Positions 58,253 to 64,000 of a stretch of DNA of 64,000 bases are shown one piece after another. The notes under the pieces are model-generated. The model was not told the DNA's origin and did not search any database. It saw only the letters and a program-made list of their open reading frames with translations. The first letter of the stretch is position 1; each line of letters begins with the position of its first letter. Origin of the DNA: Nostocoides sp. HKS02 (lineage in GTDB: Bacteria; Actinomycetota; Actinomycetes; Actinomycetales; Dermatophilaceae); the NCBI RefSeq assembly GCF_009707485.1, contig NZ_CP046121.1, positions 124,001 through 188,000 on the forward strand, written 5' to 3'. The translations under genes were made by a program, and so were the position numbers.

Positions 58253-61200
58253 ATGACGCTTGCCCCGTCCCATGCTGTGACCGACCCGCCCGCAGCCGGC
58301 TCGACGCCGACTGTGGTGAGCGTGACCGCCGTGCTCGTCCTGCACGGACCCCTCACCGCCCTGCCGGAGACCCTCGACTCGCTCGCCCGCCAGACCCGCA
58401 GCCCCGAACGGCTCGTCGTGGTCGACCCCGGTCTCGACGGCTCGGCCGTCGAGACCGTGCGGGCCCACCGGGGCCTGTCCGAGGCGATCCCCTCGATCCG
58501 GTTCGTCACCGTGGAGCGCCGCGCCACCACCGGGTACGCCGCGCGCGTGGCACTTGCCGACACCTCGGATTCCTTTGCAGCACAGGCCGATTCGCTCCCC
58601 GCTGTGGTCGAGCACGTCTGGGTGCTCACCGCCGACAGCGCCGCGGCGCCGACCACCCTGGCGCGGCTGGTCGACGCGGTCCGGCGCTCGGCCTCGGTCG
58701 GGGTCGCCGGCCCGAAGCTGCTGGTCTGGGACCAGCCCGGCGCCCTCCGCGCGGTGGGCCACCAGCTGACCCGTAGCGGCCGGGTCGTCCCGTCTCCCAC
58801 CCCGGGTGAGCCCGACCAGGGTCAGTACGACCGGCGCAGCGACGTGCTCGCCGTGCCGACCACGGGGATGCTCGCCGAGCGGTCGGTGTTCGAGGGCCTC
58901 GGTTGGCGGGACGCCACCTTGGGCGAGTTCGGCTCCGAGGTGGACTTCGGCTGGCGGGCCCAGCACAGCGGTCGCCGGGTCGTGGTCGTGCCGCGGGCGA
59001 CCCTGCGCACGGGTGCTCCGGTCGACACCAGCGCGATCGACACCAGCGCGGTCGTGCCGGCCGAGTCGGCCCGCCGCCAGCGACGGGCGGCCCGGCGGGT
59101 CGCGCTGGCCCGGTGTGCGTGGTGGACCCTGCCCCTGCTCGCGTTCTGGATCGCCGTGTCGAGCCTGCTCGCGGGCACTGCCCTGCTGCTGGCCAAGCGC
59201 CCCCGCGCAGCCTGGGCCGAGCTCAGCGATATCGGCGCCCTGCTCACGCCCTGGCGGGTGGCGCGGGCCCGGTGGCGCTCGCGCCAGCTGCGGCGGGTCC
59301 GACGTCGCGACCTGGTCGGACTCTTCGTCGGTGGCCGGACCGTCCTGCGACACACCAGCGACCTCATCCACGACCAGGTGGCCTTCGAGCCGACCGCCAC
59401 CGATCCGGGCGGGCGGGCAGCCGTCCAGCCCGTCGAGTCCGGTCCGGTCGACGACGACGCCGAGGACCTCAACGTCCTCGGCTCCTCGATCGCCTCCCGA
59501 GCGGCCCGCAACCCCGGGCTGCTGGTCGTCATCGCCACCACCATCGTCACGATGGTCGCCTCGCGCCAGCTGGGTGGGGGAGTGCTCGACCGCTTCCGCT
59601 CCGGTCTGGTCGGTGGCGAGCTCCTGGGCGCCCGCGGCGACACGGCATCGACCTGGCACGCCTGGCTCGACGGCTGGCACGGCGCCGGGCTCGGTCACGC
59701 CGGCGACCAGAGCCCGTACCTCGTCGTGCTCGCGGGGCTGTCGTGGGTCGTCTCCCACCTGCCCGTCATCGGAGCACCTGCCTCGGCCCTGGGGGCTGCC
59801 GTGGCCGTCCTCGTCGGCCTCGCGATGCCGCTGGCCACGCTCACGGCATACCTCGGCGCCCGGGTGGTCACCCACTCGCGGTGGCCGCGCGCGCTCGCGG
59901 CCCTCGCGTGGGGCACCAGCGGGGTGCTCGCCTCCGCCGTGGCCGTGGGGCGCCTCGGCGCGCTCGTGGCGGCCGTCCTGCTTCCCCTCGTCGGGGCGGG
60001 CTGCGCGCTCATGGCTCGCCGGGGGGCTTCCACCACGGTCACTGCGGCGACGATCCTCGGCGCCGCCGTCCTGGGCGCCTTCGTGCCCGCGCTGCTCGTG
60101 GCGGTGCTCGTCGCCGGCCTGGGCCTGATCGCGTTCGGTCCAGGGGCTGCCCGGGTGCGCGGCCTGGCCCTCGTCGTCGGTCCCCTGGTCCTGCTCGGGC
60201 CGTGGGTGGCGACCGTCGTCGCTTCGCCCCAGCTGCTGTTCACCGGGCCCGGCCTGTCGGTCTGGGGCGAGACCCAGTCGCCGCCCTGGCAGCTGGCGCT
60301 GCTCCACCAGGGCGGCCCGGCCAGTCTGCCGGTCGTCCTCGGCATCCCGATCGTGCTGGCCGGGGTGCTCGGGCTCGTGCGTGGAGGCCCGCGGGGTCGT
60401 GGCGCCAGCGTCCTGGGCCTGTCGGCCCTCGTGGGCCTCGCCTACGCGTTGCTCGCCCCGCGCCTTCACCTCGGCACGGTGCCCGCAGGTCACCCGCACG
60501 CCGGAGCACCGGTCACCGCTTGGGCCGGGACCGGCCTCCTCCTGGCCACGCTGTCGCTCATCGCCGCGGCGCTGCACGGCTCGCGCGGTCTGGCGCTCAC
60601 GCGCCAGCGCGGCGGTTGGCTCGCGGTGGCCCGGTGGCCGGTGCCTGCGCTCGTCATCGCCGCGGTGCTGGCCGGCGCCGGGTGGACGACCTGGCACTCC
60701 CTGGGCAGCACCCTCTCAGCGTGGACCGACCCCCGACCCGCGGTCGCCATCGACCAGGCCGAGGGCCCACTGGCCAACCGGATGCTCGTCCTGAGCCCCG
60801 ACGGCTCCGGACTGCGCTACGAGCTGGTGGGCAGCGAGCCCGGCCCGGTCGCTCGCAGCCTGCCGACGCCGAGCACCGAACGAGTCGACTCCTCGGCCGT
60901 TGCGACCGCGGTGAGCGCGCTGTTCGCCCAAGGCGCGGCACCCGGGGTCGTCGGGCCCGCCCGGCTGCTGTCGGACCAGGCCGTCGGGTTCGTGGGACTG
61001 CGCACCGGCGGGTCGGACCCACGCCTTCGCCTCCTCGACGCGACGGCCGGCCTCAGCCGGCTGGGCGAGCACGACGGGGTCATCTTCTGGCGGGTCCTGC
61101 CCGGCGGCGGCGCGTCCGACCAGGCCGTGGCTCCATCTCGCGCGCGGCTCGTCACCGCGACCGCGCAGCAGGCCGTGCCCGTCGACGGCAGCCACAGCGC

Positions 61201-61473
61201 GCTCAGCTCGAAGGTCGTCGTCCCCCGAGGCGCCACGCTCGTGCTCGCCGAACCGCGCGACTGGGTTCGGCACGCCCGGGTCTCCGTCGACGGGCGAGCG
61301 CTCGCACCGGCGGCTGACGGCACGGCATACCGGCTTCCCCCGGCCCGACGACCCTGACCGTCGAGGTGCTGCCCACCGACGTCCTGTGGCGCTACGGCCA
61401 GGGGCTGGCCTTGCTGCTTGTGGTGTTCCTCGCCCTGCCGTTCGGCAACCGTGCCTCCAGGAGGCGAACATGA
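58253..61473 (+). CDS. very large GT2 glycosyltransferase/membrane protein; frame broken near its end
   Basis: About 1073 residues after repair. The N-terminal GT2-like domain (about 20-275) has SVTAVLVLHGPLTALPETL and VDFGWRAQHSGRRVVVVP but lacks a clean DxD, so activity is uncertain. The rest has around 14 membrane helices (from about 290), a large loop, and an external C-terminal domain (about 820-1040). One C is missing at 61337-61341; repair gives YRLPPGPTTLTVEVL and a final membrane helix ending in a TGA overlapping the next ATG. Actinobacterial genomes keep this gene next to whiB2 and DUF5719. Confidence 0.82.
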
Positions 61474-62954
61474 GCGTGTCGGTCTTCGGGGTGGTTCGCG
61501 CCGTCGTCGTCGCCGCGGCCGGGGCCGGCCTGGTCTACGGCGCCACCCACGTGCCTGGTGCCGTGGCCGTCGTGCCCTCGTCGAGTGCCAGCGCCGCGAC
61601 CCAGGCGGCGTCCTCCGCGCCGGTCCAGGGGTCCTCGCTCGTCTGCCCGGGCCCCGAGCTGGTCGGGGTACAGGGCCTGCACGATCTGCCGGTGGGCGTC
61701 CACGTGGCGGCTGCCGCCGCTCCGCTGCAGGCCCTCCCGGGCACGCAACCACCGGCCACCCCCGGCGCACTGGCGCTCACAGGTATGCCGGGTGCCGCAC
61801 TGGGTGCGCCCGCGACGGACCGGGGCAAGGTCGTCGCGACCGGCCTCACCTCGGCGACGGGGGTCCTGGTCGCGGGCACCCAGTCGCTGGCCCCCGGGCT
61901 GGCTGCCACCCAGTCCTCGCTCGTGACCTCGGGCGACCAACGCGCCCTCACCTCGACCCCCTGCACCCGTCCGGGCGCCGACCTGTGGCTGCTCGCCGGT
62001 GGCAGTGCCCCGGGCCGGCAGGAGCGGCTGGTCCTCACCAACCCGGGCGGCAACCCGGTGACCGTCGACGTGACCCTGCACGGCGCCGACGGGCCGGTCC
62101 AGTCGGCCATCGGCAAGGGCCTGGTGGTCCCCGCCCACGGGCGCACCGCCTTCCTGCTCGACTCGATCTCCGCGACGCTCTCGTCCCCGGCCGTCCATGT
62201 CGTCACGCAGGGCGGCGTGGTGGGAGCGGCGGTCAACGACAGCTGGCTCAACGGCACCCTCGCCGCGGGGGCCGACGACGCCAGCCCGGCGGCGGCTCCG
62301 TCCCGCGACCAGGTCATCCCCAACGTCGAGGTGAACGGTCCCGCCGTGCTCCGGGTGGTCGTCCCCGGCGACGGCGAGGCGGTGGTCCAGGCGCGGGTGC
62401 TGACCGCGCAGGGTCCGCGGGCGCTGCCCTCGGGCGGGGTGACCCGGGTGGCGGGAGGGACCGTCCACGACATCGACATCTCGGCCCTGCCCGCAGGCGC
62501 GTCTGCGCTCCAGGTGCGCGCCGACGTGCCGGTGGTGGCTTGTGCCGTCGTCGCCCGCTACGCCAAGGGCACCGCCGTCAGCGACTACGCCTGGTCGGTG
62601 TCCACCGCGCCCATCACCGGGGCAGCCGGTATGCCGTTCGCGGACACCGCGAAGACCGCGCACTCCCTCGACCTGACGGCCACCGGCGACTCCCTCGTGG
62701 CCCAGGTCGACACCGTCAGCCCGGCCGGCGACGTCCAGTCCCAGCGGGTGAGCATCCAAGCCGACTCCACGGCGCAGGTGAAGCTCCCCGCCTCGTCCTC
62801 GGTCTGGGTGCACCGCGTCTCCGGCCAGGGCGAGCTGCACGCAGGCGTCACCACCTCGCTGGCTGATGCGCTCGGGCCACTGCTCACCTCGACACCGCTG
62901 GTCGACACCCTGCTCCGGACGACCACCGTCGCGCTCAGCGAGGTCCAGCCGTAG
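61470..62954 (+). CDS. DUF5719 family secreted protein
   Basis: 494 residues with an N-terminal membrane anchor or signal peptide (about 5-28) and an external, beta-rich, Ala/Val/Thr-rich body. Motifs seen are ERLVLTNPGGNPVTVDVTLHG near 190 and VVPAHGRTAFLLDSI near 218, resembling repeated immunoglobulin-like strands. No catalytic motif is visible. ATG 61470 overlaps the stop of the giant GT2 gene, so the two are translationally coupled and probably work together at the membrane surface. Confidence 0.85.
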   Translation: MSVSVFGVVRAVVVAAAGAGLVYGATHVPGAVAVVPSSSASAATQAASSAPVQGSSLVCPGPELVGVQGLHDLPVGVHVAAAAAPLQALPGTQPPATPGALALTGMPGAALGAPATDRGKVVATGLTSATGVLVAGTQSLAPGLAATQSSLVTSGDQRALTSTPCTRPGADLWLLAGGSAPGRQERLVLTNPGGNPVTVDVTLHGADGPVQSAIGKGLVVPAHGRTAFLLDSISATLSSPAVHVVTQGGVVGAAVNDSWLNGTLAAGADDASPAAAPSRDQVIPNVEVNGPAVLRVVVPGDGEAVVQARVLTAQGPRALPSGGVTRVAGGTVHDIDISALPAGASALQVRADVPVVACAVVARYAKGTAVSDYAWSVSTAPITGAAGMPFADTAKTAHSLDLTATGDSLVAQVDTVSPAGDVQSQRVSIQADSTAQVKLPASSSVWVHRVSGQGELHAGVTTSLADALGPLLTSTPLVDTLLRTTTVALSEVQP

Positions 62955-62955
62955 C

Positions 62956-63417
62956 TCAGTCGATGTCGCCGTCGCGGTAGCGCGGATCGAGGTCACCGGG
63001 GGGCAGCCCGAACAACGCCGCGACCTGCTCGACGACGACGTCCTGGACGATGGCGGTCAGCTCGCGCAGGTCCTGGGCCCGGCTCTCGACCGGCCTGCGG
63101 TAGATGACGATCCGCGCCGGCTGCGTGCCGTGCGCGGGAAACGTCCGGCCCAGCGCGACGCCCTCGCGCTCCCACGGTGCCGGGTCGCTGGGTGGCACGT
63201 CCTCGACTGCGAACTCGACGTCACCGAAGCCCGGCCCGATACGGGGCTCCAGGCGGGCCGCGCTGTCGAGAACGAGGTCGTCGAACAGCGCGCGGCGGGT
63301 GGTCATCGCCGGGACGGCGGGCCAGGCCAGGGGCCCGCGCAGACCTCGGCCGCGCCGGTCCCGACGGGGCCCCGGCGCGCCGCCGCCCCGCACCCCAGGG
63401 TCCCCGCTCGAAGTCAC
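62956..63417 (-). CDS. metallopeptidase-family protein (Rv3259-like), HExxH absent
   Basis: 153 residues related to the minimal zinicin-like metallopeptidase family (PF06262). The expected HExxH position reads IVQDVVVEQVAAL, so zinc-binding histidines are missing and peptidase activity is doubtful. RIVIYRRPVESRAQDLRELT near 102 is conserved with actinobacterial homologues. The GTG at 63417 adds an Arg/Gly-rich 37-residue head; the ATG at 63306 is a credible shorter start. Position between DUF5719 and DUF3499 matches the mycobacterial order. Confidence 0.78.
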   Translation of the reverse strand: MTSSGDPGVRGGGAPGPRRDRRGRGLRGPLAWPAVPAMTTRRALFDDLVLDSAARLEPRIGPGFGDVEFAVEDVPPSDPAPWEREGVALGRTFPAHGTQPARIVIYRRPVESRAQDLRELTAIVQDVVVEQVAALFGLPPGDLDPRYRDGDID

Positions 63418-63464
63418 GCCGTCATGCTACGGCGTGCCGAGAGCGGGCCCCGGTCTCGGTGGCA

Positions 63465-63470
63465 TAGAGT
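63465..63470 (+). promoter_or_regulatory. -10-like hexamer TAGAGT, leaderless promoter
   Basis: TAGAGT ends 6 nt before GTG 63477 of the DUF3499 gene with no Shine-Dalgarno sequence. Confidence 0.5.
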
Positions 63471-63476
63471 CCCCGC

Positions 63477-63863
63477 GTGAGTCTGTCGAGGAGGTGCTCC
63501 CGCACCGCGTGCCCGCGGTCGGCGCTCGCGACCCTCACCTACGTCTACTCCGACCAGACCGCCGTCGTCGGCCCGCTCGCGACGTATGCCGAGCCGCACA
63601 CGTACGACCTGTGCGCGGTGCACGCCGAGGGGCTGACCGCCCCCCGGGGCTGGGAGATCGTGCGCCTCTCCGGCGAGTACGTCGAGCCGGAGCCGTCGCA
63701 CGACGACCTGCTGGCCCTGGCCAACGCCGTCCGGGAGGCCGGGCGCCCACGCCTCGACGCGCCCCCGGCGGCCCGCGCGGTCGCCAAGCCCAGCGACGAG
63801 GGTGCCTCCGGCGCGGTCGAGACCGGTCGTCGCGGACACCTTCGCGTCCTGCGTGACGGCTGA
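63477..63863 (+). CDS. DUF3499 family protein
   Basis: 128 residues. A cysteine pair in RRCSRTACPRSA near the N-terminus and a CAVH motif near residue 46 suggest a small zinc ribbon. TLTYVYSDQTAVVGPL and HAEGLTAPRGWEIVRL are conserved in actinobacteria (Rv3258c-like). Function unknown. The C-terminal 45 residues are Ala/Arg-rich and probably flexible. Confidence 0.85.
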   Translation: MSLSRRCSRTACPRSALATLTYVYSDQTAVVGPLATYAEPHTYDLCAVHAEGLTAPRGWEIVRLSGEYVEPEPSHDDLLALANAVREAGRPRLDAPPAARAVAKPSDEGASGAVETGRRGHLRVLRDG

Positions 63864-63869
63864 TCCCGC

Positions 63870-63875
63870 TAGGGT
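63870..63875 (+). promoter_or_regulatory. -10-like hexamer TAGGGT, leaderless promoter
   Basis: TAGGGT ends 7 nt before GTG 63883 of the phosphomannomutase gene. Confidence 0.45.
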
Positions 63876-63882
63876 TTCGGGC

Positions 63883-64000
63883 GTGCCTGCGCCCCAGCTG
63901 ACCGACTTCGTCAAGGCCTATGACGTTCGAGGGCTCGTCCCTGAGCAGCTCAACGTCGACGTCGCGTGGGCTCTTGGCGCGGCCTTCGCCCTCGAGGTGG
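63883..64000 (+). CDS. manB: phosphomannomutase/phosphoglucomutase, 3' end beyond window
   Basis: Only the first 39 codons are visible. LTDFVKAYDVRGLVPEQLN followed by DVAWALGAAFALEV is the characteristic N-terminus of actinobacterial ManB (Rv3257c-like), which interconverts mannose-6-phosphate and mannose-1-phosphate for GDP-mannose. The active-site serine loop lies outside the window. Gene order after DUF3499 supports the call. Confidence 0.85.
   Translation, partial: MPAPQLTDFVKAYDVRGLVPEQLNVDVAWALGAAFALEV

Noticed and set aside
57842..60697. Very long (951-codon) minus-strand frame opposite the giant GT2 gene
   Set aside because: Gly/Arg/Asp/Gln-rich translation without motifs; it is the antisense shadow of a long high-GC gene.

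Overview
The window is high-GC DNA (roughly 70% G+C by eye) with GTG starts, many ATGA/GTGA gene overlaps, a WhiB regulator, two coenzyme F420 genes and galactofuranosyltransferases. This points to an actinobacterium. The whiB2 - DUF3499 - manB neighbourhood and the lack of mycolate or arabinan genes suggest Micrococcales, possibly an Intrasporangiaceae-like lineage (inference). No rRNA, tRNA, CRISPR array, insertion sequence or prophage was seen.

Layout. 1-6.3 kb is housekeeping: a partial enoyl-CoA hydratase, a two-component system, GtrA, purK-purE, a CoA-binding protein and an F420-type LLM oxidoreductase. 6.3-13.3 kb holds an apparently near-complete nonulosonic acid pathway of the legionaminic type (guanylyltransferase with CBS domains, LegB, LegC, PglD/LegH-like acetyltransferase, LegG, LegI and LegF homologues). 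13.4-18.1 kb has an acyl-CoA dehydrogenase, an ABC exporter and a phospholipase D-like protein. 18.1-34.5 kb is a cell-envelope galactan locus: GlfT1-like and GlfT2-like transferases, an LCP ligase, more GT2 enzymes, a flippase, UDP-galactopyranose mutase (glf), GlfT2, a Wzm/Wzt-type exporter and a DUF6541 membrane protein. 34.6-42.8 kb encodes three secreted wall proteins (PGRP amidase with FG-GAP repeats, SpoIID-domain protein, M15-like peptidase with four peptidoglycan-binding modules) around a scoAB CoA transferase. 42.8-48.9 kb is mixed metabolism plus a DUF559 gene bracketed by two related palindromes. 49-54 kb is a second glycan cluster. 54-64 kb holds DUF3105, a DNA glycosylase, fbiB-fbiA, whiB2, a giant GT2 membrane protein, DUF5719, a degenerate metallopeptidase, DUF3499 and the start of manB. 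This last stretch is syntenic with mycobacterial Rv3257c-Rv3262.

Three sequence-level signals stand out. First, the 8-mer GTATGCCG (either strand) occurs about 54 times by my eye count, around twenty times its compositional expectation. It appears in all reading frames, forces rare codons and also sits between genes, at a density like known DNA-uptake words. Second, 16 single-lesion frameshifts break 13 otherwise intact genes. Ten of them are the same change, an extra T turning CTGTT into CTTGTT, which looks like a systematic consensus error but deserves a check. Third, many operon-leading genes have a TAnnnT hexamer ending 6-9 nt before the start codon and no Shine-Dalgarno sequence, which implies widespread leaderless transcription.
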